Shown: positions 8,595 through 18,439, counted from the first letter of the stretch. The stretch: 33,696 bases of DNA from an uncultured Gammaproteobacteria bacterium (GCA_937924335.1 CALDWW010000107.1:1-33696); one strand, 5' to 3'. The notes: generated from the letters alone by a model not told the origin. Made by a program: numbers and translations.

Positions 8595-8629
8595 GCGTCC
8601 GCTTGCGACCCAGAGCAGTCCATTCGACG
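8595..8629 (+). repeat. Dispersed intergenic repeat, copy 3 (divergent centre)
   Basis: GTCCGCTTGCGACCCAGAGCAGTCC followed by ATTCG keeps both arms of the repeat but has GCGACCC in the centre instead of CTGGCCG. It is the second copy in the same gap. Confidence 0.6.
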
Positions 8630-8789
8630 TTGGCTTATTCCACTCGAACGCGGCCGCGAGTGAGACTTAGGATAATTGACGATCACCCATCCAGATAATG
8701 CACTGCGCAGGCACAGATCGGAGAAGCCCAATCCAAATTCTCCTGATGACCATTGGATTTAAATACATCATTGCATTCTGTAGCGCGAC

Positions 8790-10112
8790 CTAGCCATTCC
8801 GGACATTGAGGCTCTGGATTAACAAGAGCGCCCAGCCAATTGCGATTGGCACCGCCAGTAGGCGGATCATAAACCAACCATGACCAAAGGTATGAATGGG
8901 GAACACTCCCATCCAGACAGCAATAATCATCACTCCAAGGGCGCTGGCAACTAAGGCACCGATACGATCTGCCGAAGGTCGCATTAGAATCCATGCCGTT
9001 GCGACTGCACACGCGAGACCGCTGGAAAGAAAGAGAAGCTTTGCCGCAAGTTTGTGCCCGAAGGTCAGTACATGTCCCCACCGACTGGCTAAGTCAGGTG
9101 CAACCATCATTGCATTTGCCAACCGGCCCGCATCACCTGATTTGTGCTCTTGCGTGTAGTACACGAGATTACCAACAAACGCTTGAATCGACTCAGGGCC
9201 GATGACCATGATTGCTAGAAGTTGTTTTAGAATGATAGTAATTGCCGCGCCCATGACAAATACGAAGACCCCTTTCACGGCCAATCCAAGCCTTTGCCGG
9301 ACGGCAGCCGGGGACGTTCCGAGTGTCTCAGTCATGAAGTAAGTCAATGGTAAGAGCATTGCCCCAGCCATGGGCAATAGTCCAGAAAAGTACTCAAGAA
9401 AAGCGAGGACGGCGCCGAAAACGGCATAGGGCATCGCCAGTTGTTCAGATGATAGGCTGGTACTCCGGCGCCCCAGAATGATTGCGAAACCAATGACGAG
9501 AGCGCAACTTGCCGGTCCGTGAACGAATGATGTAGCCAAGTAATTCATCGCCCACACAAACCCGAGGGTTAGCGCCATGACGATTCCGAAGACTGACGCA
9601 CTACCCTTGGCTCGCCAGGCCACACTAAAGAGCAAGAACACACTCACTACAAATGCAATTTTCAATGTTGCCTTGACAGTGCGAATGTCCAAACCTGCCG
9701 CAAGGCCAGAAATCAGGGCTTTGTTTCCGTGCCAGTACCGTGTGTAATAAAAATAAGGTAATCCTTTTGGTCTCTCGCCTGTGGATGCAACTTCCAAGAG
9801 AATGCCGCATTGGTTCTTCCAGTCCTCCTGGTGATAAACCAAGGGGCCGGCCAATTCTTCGAAAAGGTTTTGATCTTGATTGATAATCATTTGTAAGACT
9901 AGACAGTCGTCGCCCATGGGCCAAGGGCGAAAGTCGGCGTCCGGGTCTACTACGAGAACCCCTTCCTCCAACGCGTCAAGGATACGGCCCCGGAACTGAT
10001 CGGATGGGATACATGAAGGTACGATTGACACGGCCAGAAAAATGGCGTTCAGGGCGACGATTGCCAAAAACACTCTTGTCCAAGGAATTGCTGGTCGAGG
10101 TAGAAGAGTCAT
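8790..10112 (-). CDS. Polytopic membrane protein of unknown function
   Basis: The product is about 440 residues. An N-terminal hydrophobic helix (residues about 12-32) is followed by a hydrophilic loop of about 110 residues with DPDADFRPWPMGDDC and YYTRYWHGNKAL, then eight or more hydrophobic helices to the C terminus. One TM followed by a periplasmic loop with an early DD pair, then many TMs, resembles GT-C type glycosyltransferases. I cannot assign a family, so that is only a possibility. Two ATGs lie close together (10118 and 10112). I chose 10112 because AAGG sits 8 nt before it but only 2 nt before the other. Codon use is more AT-rich than in the nap or translation genes, and repeat copies lie on both sides, so recent acquisition is plausible. 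Confidence 0.8.
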   Translation of the reverse strand: MTLLPRPAIPWTRVFLAIVALNAIFLAVSIVPSCIPSDQFRGRILDALEEGVLVVDPDADFRPWPMGDDCLVLQMIINQDQNLFEELAGPLVYHQEDWKNQCGILLEVASTGERPKGLPYFYYTRYWHGNKALISGLAAGLDIRTVKATLKIAFVVSVFLLFSVAWRAKGSASVFGIVMALTLGFVWAMNYLATSFVHGPASCALVIGFAIILGRRSTSLSSEQLAMPYAVFGAVLAFLEYFSGLLPMAGAMLLPLTYFMTETLGTSPAAVRQRLGLAVKGVFVFVMGAAITIILKQLLAIMVIGPESIQAFVGNLVYYTQEHKSGDAGRLANAMMVAPDLASRWGHVLTFGHKLAAKLLFLSSGLACAVATAWILMRPSADRIGALVASALGVMIIAVWMGVFPIHTFGHGWFMIRLLAVPIAIGWALLLIQSLNVRNG

Positions 10113-10635
10113 TGGCATAGCCTTAACTATGAGGGAAGTGCTACGGAATGTCTCAGCCGACCGCCAAATTGCGACTCATGAATGGTGATTGGGCGTCGTT
10201 GGGCGGCTGGGCTGTTATTTCCGGCGCAGCCCGCCTAGATTCGCGCGCCTCCGCATCATGCCTCGGCTAGGTTGCGATTTATCAGCAATCCCCGGGCAAC
10301 GCCCAATGGGCCGACGCCCTCTTGAAGCCTGATTGCGTTTAGGATGCTTAAAAGTTCGGCTCTCGAAAGTTCTTTTGACTCTTGACCATCCCGGCCCAGT
10401 GTCAGGGTCTCTTTGTCCGGCGACTGTTTACTTCTGGCCGAAAGCAGCCCTTCGCCTGGTTCTGATTGATTCTTGTTTGCAGTGACACGGAAGGTGCCCT
10501 AACGACACTTGCAGGCACCCCGGAATCATTCAGCAAACAAATGCTGCGGCTGAAATTCCAATAGTCCTCCAGGTGCAGCGGAACCGACCGGTGGGGACAA
10601 GCGGTTACTGGTCCCGGCGTTGCATCTCGCGAAGG
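10113..10635. other. Gene-free gap of about 520 bp between two minus-strand genes
   Basis: No frame here has a convincing product on either strand. Visible items are repeat copy 4 at 10427-10459, a short hairpin GGGCTG/CAGCCC near 10209-10232, and scattered GGGCG-rich words around 10186-10205 and 10300-10322. The promoter of the membrane-protein gene ending at 8790 should lie in the first 100 bp, but I see no strong -35/-10 pair. Confidence 0.5.
10427..10459 (+). repeat. Dispersed intergenic repeat, copy 4 (best core match)
   Basis: CTTCTGGCCGAAAGCAGCCC followed by TTCGCCTGG is the clearest core. The left arm is less conserved (GTTTACTT instead of GTCCGCTT). Confidence 0.75.
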
Positions 10636-11019
10636 CTACTCGGAGATGACCTCCAGCGTGACCGGACCGTGCCCATCCTCGATCATTCCGAGTTCCCGCG
10701 CTGCCGCCCCCGACACATCGATGATTCGGCCTTCGATATGCGGTCCGCGATCATTGATGGTGACGATGACCGATTTGCCGGTCCGCGTATACGTCACCCT
10801 GACCTTGGTGCCGAGGGGCAACTCGCGGTGTGCCGCCGTCATAGCGTTCTTGTCGTAGGGTTGACCGCTGACAGTCTTGTTGCCATCGAGCGAGTCGGCG
10901 TAGTAGCTCGCGTCGCCCTCCTGGACCCCGGCCGGGGTTTCGCCGAAAGCTGCCACGCTCAACGTACAGGCCAAGACAGCCAGAGGCAGATGATTGAAGA
11001 CCGATTGACACTGAGTCAC
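10636..11019 (-). CDS. Short RlpA-like double-psi beta-barrel protein, secreted
   Basis: The 127-residue product has a signal peptide (about residues 1-26, ending AAFG) and one RlpA-type double-psi beta-barrel. Visible signatures are [45 protein letters not shown] and [16 protein letters not shown]. Full-length RlpA proteins are septal-ring lytic transglycosylases with a C-terminal SPOR domain. This one has no SPOR domain and no lipobox, so it is probably a small periplasmic member acting on peptidoglycan or with a modified role. The start is GTG 11019, with an A4G6 run (AAAAGGGGGG) placed 7 nt upstream as Shine-Dalgarno. It stands alone. Confidence 0.88.
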   Translation of the reverse strand: MTQCQSVFNHLPLAVLACTLSVAAFGETPAGVQEGDASYYADSLDGNKTVSGQPYDKNAMTAAHRELPLGTKVRVTYTRTGKSVIVTINDRGPHIEGRIIDVSGAAARELGMIEDGHGPVTLEVISE

Positions 11020-11154
11020 GTCGTTTCCCCCCTTTTTGCTGCCGAGTTGCCAGACCGTCTGTCCAAAAGTCCGGCCCGAACGATGCAGAAAGAATTCACC
11101 GACATTTTGTGTGGTTCGCCATCAGGTACGCAAGCCCATCGGCAGTTGGCCAAC

Positions 11155-11188
11155 GGCTGCTTCTGGCCGAGAGCAGACCTTATGTCTG
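11155..11188 (+). repeat. Dispersed intergenic repeat, copy 5
   Basis: GCTTCTGGCCGAGAGCAGACC lies between the rlpA-like gene and the small Cys-rich gene. It ends about 15 bp before the Shine-Dalgarno of the latter. Confidence 0.7.
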
Positions 11189-11218
11189 GTAGCGGCGTTC
11201 TGAGGGAGACAAGACACT

Positions 11219-11572
11219 GTGCCAAGTAGCGTCGAACACCCCGGAGGCCGCAAAGTTCACTCTGGTTGTTGTCAACAATGCGGCGTCTACATGAGTCGGA
11301 ATCGTCGCGGTGGGCGTCCCTGTTATGAAAGTGCTCCGGAGATGGGCGTCTGGCACTTATGTCCTGAGTGCGCCGAAGAGATCGATGATGATTGCGACAT
11401 TCTCTTGTGCGTTCACTACGAGAGAAAAACGCCCGCGTGGGGAGAGATCGCCAATCAGCCCAAGAACATGAGCCCACATCAGTTAGATCACTCGCACGAG
11501 ATCGGACCGGAGGACGACGGGGCCATTCAGTGGTCTTCCAGACTGACCAGACCGAACAGCAGCAACGCGTAG
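11219..11572 (+). CDS. Small Cys-rich protein, putative zinc ribbon, unknown function
   Basis: The 117-residue product starts at GTG 11219, with a strong GAGGGAG Shine-Dalgarno at 11202-11208. Its N-terminal half has C18-X2-C21, C35, C48-X2-C51 (WHLCPECAEEID), C59 and C64. The paired CXXC knuckles are typical of a structural zinc-binding fold. The C-terminal 40 residues are hydrophilic and unremarkable. The gene overlaps the convergent DUF2165-like gene by 46 bp, so the real product could be shorter or the 3' overlap genuine. The opposite strand also has an open frame here, but it is Arg/Ser-rich and lacks a ribosome binding site. No family is recognised. Confidence 0.55.
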   Translation: MPSSVEHPGGRKVHSGCCQQCGVYMSRNRRGGRPCYESAPEMGVWHLCPECAEEIDDDCDILLCVHYERKTPAWGEIANQPKNMSPHQLDHSHEIGPEDDGAIQWSSRLTRPNSSNA

Positions 11573-12018
11573 ACAGTCAGTTGAAACGCGCCATTGTAGG
11601 AACTCGCACCGATCGCGGTCTGCCACATCTGGAAAGCGGCTGCACCAAAAGTCCCGAACAGCAGGAACCAGACGATCACGGCAAGGCCGAGCCCGTTCAT
11701 CGCATGTTTCTTTGCGGCCCCGAAGTCTGCAGCCGATGCATCTCGTTGTTTCCACATACTCCATGACCCGATGCCGATGAAGACGGCACAGGCGAACTCG
11801 AGCCCCAACACCAGCAACAAAACGCCCCAGATGAGGGCCGGTGGGGTGATCGCGGGAATGACCGATTCCGGATAGGCGGCATGGTCCGCCTGACTCAGTA
11901 CATACTCGAACGATGCATACATGCCGCCATTGATGTTCGCGACATTCTGGAGCGCGTAGATAAGGATGAGTAGTCCGAAAATCGCCGTGAAGATGGTTTT
12001 CCAGGATCGAATGTTCAT
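11527..12018 (-). CDS. DUF2165-like small integral membrane protein
   Basis: The 163-residue product has four hydrophobic helices: an N-terminal one (residues about 9-26), two in the middle (about 62-85 and 107-127) and one C-terminal (about 143-158). The C-terminal part AAAFQMWQTAIGASSYNGAF and the early loop with NVANINGG match my memory of DUF2165, predicted small integral membrane proteins of unknown role. An excellent AGGAGGGG Shine-Dalgarno precedes ATG 12018. It overlaps the 3' end of the convergent Cys-rich gene. No neighbour suggests a pathway. Confidence 0.85.
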   Translation of the reverse strand: MNIRSWKTIFTAIFGLLILIYALQNVANINGGMYASFEYVLSQADHAAYPESVIPAITPPALIWGVLLLVLGLEFACAVFIGIGSWSMWKQRDASAADFGAAKKHAMNGLGLAVIVWFLLFGTFGAAAFQMWQTAIGASSYNGAFQLTVYALLLFGLVSLEDH

Positions 12019-12152
12019 GGCCCCTCCTGTTGTAATTCAGGGAAGGTTACACGAGCCAATTGGCAGTCGCTTACCGGCGGCAGAACGGCTGGTGATGCGG
12101 CGACTCTCTCCCTGGCCGGCCGGCGCGGCCGCAGGGGCGAGAATCTGTATCC

Positions 12153-12189
12153 AAGTGTCCGCTCTAGGCCGGAAGCAGCCGTCTGGCGG
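12153..12189 (+). repeat. Dispersed intergenic repeat, copy 6
   Basis: GTGTCCGCTCTAGGCCGGAAG followed by CAGCCGTCTGG is a clear but mutated copy. It is the last copy seen in the window and lies just before the terminator of tRNA-Asn. Confidence 0.65.
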
Positions 12190-12200
12190 AGTGCAATCCA

Positions 12201-12229
12201 AAACGAAAAAGGCCGCCATCAGGCGACCT
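12201..12229 (-). terminator. Intrinsic terminator of tRNA-Asn
   Basis: Read on the minus strand, AGGTCGCC-TGAT-GGCGGCCT forms an 8-bp stem with one G-U pair and a tetraloop, followed by TTTTCGTTTT. It lies 30 bp past the tRNA 3' end. Confidence 0.88.
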
Positions 12230-12259
12230 CTCGTAAGCCCATACAGGGCTTCTGGAATT

Positions 12260-12335
12260 TGGCTCCCCGGGGCGGACTCGAACCACCGACCAAGTGATTA
12301 ACAGTCACCCGCTCTACCAACTGAGCTACCGGGGA
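12260..12335 (-). tRNA. tRNA-Asn(GTT)
   Basis: On the minus strand the sequence folds as a complete cloverleaf. The acceptor is TCCCCGG/CCGGGGA, the D arm GCTC..GAGC, the anticodon stem GGTGA/TCACT with loop CTGTTAA (anticodon GTT), and the T-arm loop is TTCGAGT. The discriminator is G, and CCA is encoded (12260-12262). Confidence 0.97.
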
Positions 12336-12367
12336 ATCGTCGGGTGCCGCTGTGCGGCAGGCGCGGA

Positions 12368-12396
12368 ATTGTCGTCGGCCGGCTCGCTCAAGTCAA
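12368..12396 (-). promoter_or_regulatory. Sigma-70 promoter for tRNA-Asn
   Basis: On the minus strand TTGACT (12391-12396) and GACAAT (12368-12373) are separated by exactly 17 bp. A GC-rich discriminator follows, typical of stringently controlled stable-RNA promoters. The -35 element overlaps the aspartate aminotransferase stop codon. A perfect 6-bp hairpin (12345-12359) lies in the predicted 5' leader. Confidence 0.65.
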
Positions 12397-13595
12397 GCGG
12401 TTACCCCGGCTCCGTGGAGGGCGGCTCTGATGCGGCCCAGGGCTGTCTCCAGGGTCTCCAGCCCGCAGGCGAATGACAGCCGGATATGGCCTGGCGCTCC
12501 GAATGCCGAGCCTGGTACGACCGCAACCTCCGCTTTTTCGAGCAGGAATTCGGAGAAGGGGATGTCTCCGGAGATGTCCGGCAGCGCCTCCAGAGCACCG
12601 GTGATATCCGGAAATGCGTAGAAGGTACCGGCGCCCGGTAGGCAACGGAAGCCGGGGATCTCATTGAGTTCCTTGACGATATAGTCGTGTCGTTGCTTGA
12701 AAGCCTTGTTCATCTCGGTCACGCAGGACTGATCGCCGGAGATCGCCGCGAGTGCCGCGCGCTGGGCGATGGCACAAGGGTTCGACGTGCTCTGGCTCTG
12801 GATCTTGCGCATGGCGGCAATGATCGCGGTGGGCCCGCCCGCATAACCGATGCGCCAGCCGGTCATCGCGTAGGCCTTGGAGACGCCGTTTATCGTGATA
12901 GTGCGCTCGTACAGGTCCGGCGCCGCGGTCAGGAAACTGCAGAACGGCTCGCTGCCCCAGTAGATGTGCTCATACATGTCGTCGGTCACGATCAGAACCC
13001 GCGGATGCTCCCTGAGCACATCGGCCAGCGCTTCCAGCTCGGCTCGGGTATAGGCGGCGCCTGTCGGATTGCTGGGGCTATTGAGCACGAACAGCCGGGT
13101 CTGGTCCGACATGGCGCTGGCCAGTTGCTCCGGCCTCAGCTTGAAGTCCTGGTCGGCCGTCGCGGAGATGATCACCGGTTCGGCATCAGCCAGCAGCGCC
13201 ATGGCCGGATAGGAGACCCAATAGGGAGCCGGCACGATTACCTCGTCGCCCGGATTCAGGACCGCCTCGAACAGGTTGTAGAGGCTGTGCTTGCCGCCCA
13301 CCGAAACCAGGATCTGCTCCGGGGCGTAGTCGATATTGTTGTCGAGCCGGAATTTGTCCGAGATCGCCTGGCGGAGTTCGATGATGCCGTCCACCGCCGT
13401 GTACTTCGTGAAGCCCTGGTGGATTGCATCGATCGCGGCGGCCTTGATGTGGTCCGGGGTATCGAAATCCGGTTCACCGGCGCCCAGCCCGATAACGTCA
13501 CGGCCTTCACGGCGGAGTTCCTGGGCGCGTGCGGTGACCGCGAGCGTAGGTGAAGGTTTGATCCGTCCGACGCGGGCTGAGAGTGCAAGCTTCAC
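12393..13595 (-). CDS. aspC: Class I PLP-dependent aspartate aminotransferase
   Basis: The 400-residue product begins VKLALSARVGRIKPSPTLAVTARA, the usual N terminus of the bacterial Ib-type aspartate aminotransferases (often called AatA/AspC). It interconverts aspartate and 2-oxoglutarate with oxaloacetate and glutamate in the cytoplasm. Visible landmarks are GLGAGEPDFDTP (36-47), the PSNPTG motif (174-179), D205 and the PLP-binding lysine K240 in SKAYAMTGWRIGY. I place the start at GTG 13595 because AGGGGGAG lies just upstream and family alignment begins there. The open frame continues to 13658, but that extension is not family-like. It is divergent from uvrB with 79 bp between them. Related aminotransferases such as prephenate aminotransferase look very similar, so the substrate is by family. 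Confidence 0.93.
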   Translation of the reverse strand: MKLALSARVGRIKPSPTLAVTARAQELRREGRDVIGLGAGEPDFDTPDHIKAAAIDAIHQGFTKYTAVDGIIELRQAISDKFRLDNNIDYAPEQILVSVGGKHSLYNLFEAVLNPGDEVIVPAPYWVSYPAMALLADAEPVIISATADQDFKLRPEQLASAMSDQTRLFVLNSPSNPTGAAYTRAELEALADVLREHPRVLIVTDDMYEHIYWGSEPFCSFLTAAPDLYERTITINGVSKAYAMTGWRIGYAGGPTAIIAAMRKIQSQSTSNPCAIAQRAALAAISGDQSCVTEMNKAFKQRHDYIVKELNEIPGFRCLPGAGTFYAFPDITGALEALPDISGDIPFSEFLLEKAEVAVVPGSAFGAPGHIRLSFACGLETLETALGRIRAALHGAGVTA

Positions 13596-13674
13596 GATCT
13601 CCCCCTGATGGCATAATGAAGCGTTGAGTATGTTAAGCGATGGCGGCAGTAGGGCCAATGCAGAATTTGCAAAA

Positions 13675-15696
<2,022 letters not shown>

Positions 15697-15701
15697 TGGG
15701 G

Positions 15702-15730
15702 TTGCCCCGGACCGTTAGTTTCTGTAGATT
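15702..15730 (+). promoter_or_regulatory. Candidate promoter for tRNA-Val
   Basis: TTGCCC (15702-15707) and TAGATT (15725-15730) are 17 bp apart. A GC-rich discriminator (GCGCCCCTC) follows and the tRNA 5' end lies 13 bp past the -10. It begins 6 bp after the uvrB stop. Confidence 0.55.
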
Positions 15731-15742
15731 TTGCGCCCCTCT

Positions 15743-15817
15743 AGGCGCGTAGCTCAGTGGTAGAGCACTACGTTGACATCGTAGGGGTCGGCGGTTCAAT
15801 CCCGCCCGCGCCTACCA
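15743..15817 (+). tRNA. tRNA-Val(GAC)
   Basis: A complete cloverleaf is visible: acceptor AGGCGCG/CGCGCCT, D arm GCTC..GAGC, anticodon stem CTACG/CGTAG with loop TTGACAT (anticodon GAC), T stem GGCGG/CCGCC with loop TTCAATC, discriminator A and encoded CCA (15815-15817). Confidence 0.97.
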
Positions 15818-15829
15818 CATTTTGGAAGT

Positions 15830-15886
15830 AGGGCGGTCTCAGGTCCCCGCGATACGCGGTGAGAACACGGGGAGCGCCCTTTTACT
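15830..15886 (+). terminator. Nested stem-loop before thrS: tRNA terminator or thrS attenuator
   Basis: The outer arms AGGGCG (15830-15835) and CGCCCT (15875-15880) enclose TCCCCG (15844-15849) and CGGGGA (15868-15873). The right outer arm runs into TTTACTATTT. An alternative hairpin CCGCG-ATA-CGCGG (15847-15859) uses part of the inner arm, so two folds compete. It could end the tRNA-Val transcript or control thrS, whose start is 23 nt after the U-tract. Confidence 0.6.
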
Positions 15887-15908
15887 ATTTGAACCCGAGC
15901 GCGGAATC

Positions 15909-17846
15909 ATGCCCGTCATAACTCTCCCCGATGGAAGCCAGCGGAACTTCGAAGCGGCCGTCACGGTCGCCGAGGTCGCCGCGGATATCGGCCCGGGCCT
16001 GGCCAAGGCTGCACTGGCGGGGCGCGTTGGCGATCGGCTGGTCGACACGCATTTCGTGATCGACCGCGACGAGACCCTGGCGATAGTGACCGCCAGGGAC
16101 GAAGCCGGGCTCGAGATATTGCGGCATTCCACCGCCCATCTGCTCGCGCAGGCCGTCAAGGAACTCTTCCCCACCGCTCAGGTGACCATCGGGCCGGTGA
16201 TAGAAGACGGATTCTTCTATGACTTCGCTTTCGAGCGGACATTCACTCCGGAAGACCTGGAGGCCATCGAGGCCCGCATGCAGAAGATCGCCGCGGCGAA
16301 TCTGACGGTCAGCCGGGAAGTCATGAGCCGTGACGCAGCCGTCGAGTATTTCCGCAGCATCGGCGAGGAGTACAAGGCTGAGATCATCGAGAGCATCCCG
16401 GCGGATCAAGAGATCGGTGTCTACGGCCAGGGCGAGTGGAGAGATCTCTGCCGTGGCCCTCACGTGCCGAGCACCGGGCATCTGAAGTCATTCAAGCTGA
16501 CCAAGGTGGCCGGCGCCTACTGGCGTGGCGACTCGAGTAACGAGATGCTGCAGCGGATCTACGGCACCGCGTGGCCGGACAAGAAGTCGCTCAAAGCTTA
16601 TCTGCACAGGCTCGAAGAGGCGGAAAAGCGCGATCATCGCCGAATCGGTCAGGAACTGGACCTGTTCAGCGTGCAGGAAGGCGCCGGCGGAGGTTTGGTG
16701 TTCTGGCATCCCAGGGGCGCGCGCATCCGCAGGGTGATCGAGGATTACTGGCGCGACCGCCATGTAGATGGTGGCTACGAACTGCTCTACACCCCGCACA
16801 TCGCCCTGGAGACGCTCTGGCATACCTCTGGCCACACGGACTTCTATCGTGAGTCCATGTATGCGCCGATGGTCGAGGACGAACAGCTCTATCAGCTCAA
16901 GCCGATGAACTGCCCGTTCCATGTCCTCGTCTACCAGGATCGACTGCGCTCCTATCGCGAGTTGCCGATCCGCTGGGCCGAACTTGGCACCGTCTACCGG
17001 CACGAGATGTCCGGGGCCCTGCACGGACTGATGCGGGTGCGCGGATTCACCCAGGACGACGCCCACGTCTTCTGCCGCGAGGAACAGATAGCGGATGAGG
17101 TGAGGGGCGTACTGGATCTCACCCTGAGCATGCTGAGGGATTTCGGCTTCGAGAATTTCGAGATTAACCTGTCAACAAAGCCAGAGAAATCGGTGGGATC
17201 GGACGAAATCTGGGACAAGGCCACTGCCGCGCTGAGGATTGCGCTCGATGCGAAAGGGCTGGACTACGTCATGGACGAGGGCGGCGGCGCCTTCTATGGC
17301 CCCAAGATCGACGTGAAGATAGAGGACGCTATCGGCCGAAAGTGGCAATGCTCCACGATCCAACTCGATTTCAACCTTCCCGAGCGCTTCGGCATGGAAT
17401 ATGTGGCCGAGGACGGTGAGCGGCGCCGGCCGATAATGATCCACAGGGCGTTGCTGGGGTCGCTGGAGCGTTTCTTCGGTGTCCTGATCGAACATTTCGC
17501 GGGTCGATTCCCGCCGTGGCTGGCGCCCGTGCAGGCCGTGGTGCTCAATATCACGGATCGCCAGGCCGATTATTGCGCCGAGCTTTCTGAGTCTCTGAAA
17601 AATCAGGGGTTTCGGGTCGAGACAGACTTGAGAAACGAGAAGATCGGCTTTAAAATTCGCGAGCACACCCTCCAGAGGGTCCCATATCTCCTCGTTGTAG
17701 GAGATCGGGAGATGGAGGCGGGCACTGTGGCCGTGCGTTCGCGTAACGGAGAAGACCTGGGCGCGATGACTCCGGAAGGGGTCGCCCAAAGGCTATCCGA
17801 AGAAATCGCGAGGCGCGGCCGTACTGCTATGGTAACGGAGGATTAA
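15909..17846 (+). CDS. thrS: ThrS, threonyl-tRNA synthetase
   Basis: This enzyme charges tRNA-Thr and edits mischarged Ser-tRNA. From ATG 15909 the product is 645 residues (E. coli 642). It begins [24 protein letters not shown], the typical TGS domain, followed by the editing domain with [11 protein letters not shown]. The class II catalytic core follows, then the anticodon-binding domain (from about residue 540). Zinc ligands of the family are recognisable as Cys in MNCPFHVL, His in FTQDDAHVF and His in MIHRALLGS. An upstream extension to 15822 would run through the leader hairpin and is rejected. It is the first gene of the translation operon; its stop is in the same frame as infC and one codon away from it. 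Confidence 0.97.
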   Translation: MPVITLPDGSQRNFEAAVTVAEVAADIGPGLAKAALAGRVGDRLVDTHFVIDRDETLAIVTARDEAGLEILRHSTAHLLAQAVKELFPTAQVTIGPVIEDGFFYDFAFERTFTPEDLEAIEARMQKIAAANLTVSREVMSRDAAVEYFRSIGEEYKAEIIESIPADQEIGVYGQGEWRDLCRGPHVPSTGHLKSFKLTKVAGAYWRGDSSNEMLQRIYGTAWPDKKSLKAYLHRLEEAEKRDHRRIGQELDLFSVQEGAGGGLVFWHPRGARIRRVIEDYWRDRHVDGGYELLYTPHIALETLWHTSGHTDFYRESMYAPMVEDEQLYQLKPMNCPFHVLVYQDRLRSYRELPIRWAELGTVYRHEMSGALHGLMRVRGFTQDDAHVFCREEQIADEVRGVLDLTLSMLRDFGFENFEINLSTKPEKSVGSDEIWDKATAALRIALDAKGLDYVMDEGGGAFYGPKIDVKIEDAIGRKWQCSTIQLDFNLPERFGMEYVAEDGERRRPIMIHRALLGSLERFFGVLIEHFAGRFPPWLAPVQAVVLNITDRQADYCAELSESLKNQGFRVETDLRNEKIGFKIREHTLQRVPYLLVVGDREMEAGTVAVRSRNGEDLGAMTPEGVAQRLSEEIARRGRTAMVTED

Positions 17847-17849
17847 GGT

Positions 17850-18368
17850 ATCTCAGCGAACAAACGGGTCAGGCGGAATTTAGACATCAATGCCGAGGAA
17901 GTAAGGGTCATCGGGGCGGACGGGCAGCAGGTCGGTGTGCTACCGATCGAGGAGGCCCGGCAGCTTGCCACTGACCAAACCCTGGACTTGGTCGAGGTCT
18001 CGCCAAACGCCGAACCCCCCGTCTGCCGGGTGATGGATTACGGAAAGTACATCTTCGAACAGAACAAGAAGGCGCACGCGGCGAAGAAGAAGACCAAGCA
18101 GATTCAAGTCAAGGAAGTGAAATTTCGCCCCGGCACGGATCAAGGTGATTACGCGGTCAAGTTGCGCAACCTGACCCGCTTTCTCACCGGTGGCGACAAG
18201 GCCAAGGTAACCCTGAGGTTCCGCGGCCGCGAGATGGCGCACAGAGAGTTGGGCGCCAAGCTCTTGGAACGGGTACGAGACGATCTGGCAGAGCTTGCCC
18301 AGGTCGAGCAGTTCCCGAAAATGGAAGGGCGACAGATGACAATGGTGCTGTCGCCGAAGAAGAAGTAA
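17850..18368 (+). CDS. infC: InfC, translation initiation factor IF-3, with AUC start codon
   Basis: IF-3 binds the 30S subunit and proofreads the initiator codon-anticodon pair. The conserved C-terminal part is clear ([62 protein letters not shown]). The usual N-terminal stretch ([18 protein letters not shown]) lies upstream of the first ordinary start codon (GTG 17937). In that frame only GGT-ATC separate it from the in-frame thrS stop. GGAGG at 17837-17841 lies 8 nt before ATC 17850. Start at AUC is therefore the only reading that keeps the N-terminal domain, giving 172 residues (E. coli 180). A rare start read poorly in the presence of IF-3 is the known autoregulatory device of E. coli infC, which uses AUU. 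Confidence 0.93.
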   Translation: MSANKRVRRNLDINAEEVRVIGADGQQVGVLPIEEARQLATDQTLDLVEVSPNAEPPVCRVMDYGKYIFEQNKKAHAAKKKTKQIQVKEVKFRPGTDQGDYAVKLRNLTRFLTGGDKAKVTLRFRGREMAHRELGAKLLERVRDDLAELAQVEQFPKMEGRQMTMVLSPKKK

Positions 18369-18373
18369 GCAGG

Positions 18374-18396
18374 GGCGAAATCGTCGTTGCTTCGCC
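18374..18396 (+). promoter_or_regulatory. Leader hairpin between infC and rpmI
   Basis: GGCGAA (18374-18379) pairs with TTCGCC (18391-18396) in the 71-nt gap before rpmI. In E. coli, L20 represses rpmI-rplT translation by binding mRNA structures in this area. Whether this hairpin serves that role is inference. Confidence 0.35.
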
Positions 18397-18439
18397 TGGT
18401 ACGGCAAATGATCGCGCCGGGCTAAAAGGAGTAAATAAA

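Noticed and set aside
11016..11477. 153-residue minus-strand frame opposite the Cys-rich gene
   Set aside because: It runs through the dispersed repeat, is full of Arg/Ser/Cys without pattern, and lacks a Shine-Dalgarno. The plus-strand frame has CXXC pairs and a strong one.
12037..12219. 60-residue minus-strand frame between the DUF2165-like gene and tRNA-Asn
   Set aside because: It is made partly of the repeat's reverse complement (CFRPRADT) and overlaps the tRNA terminator.
13596..13674. LexA box in front of uvrB
   Set aside because: No CTGT-N8-ACAG-like palindrome is present in the 79-bp divergent gap, so SOS control by an E. coli-type box is not supported.
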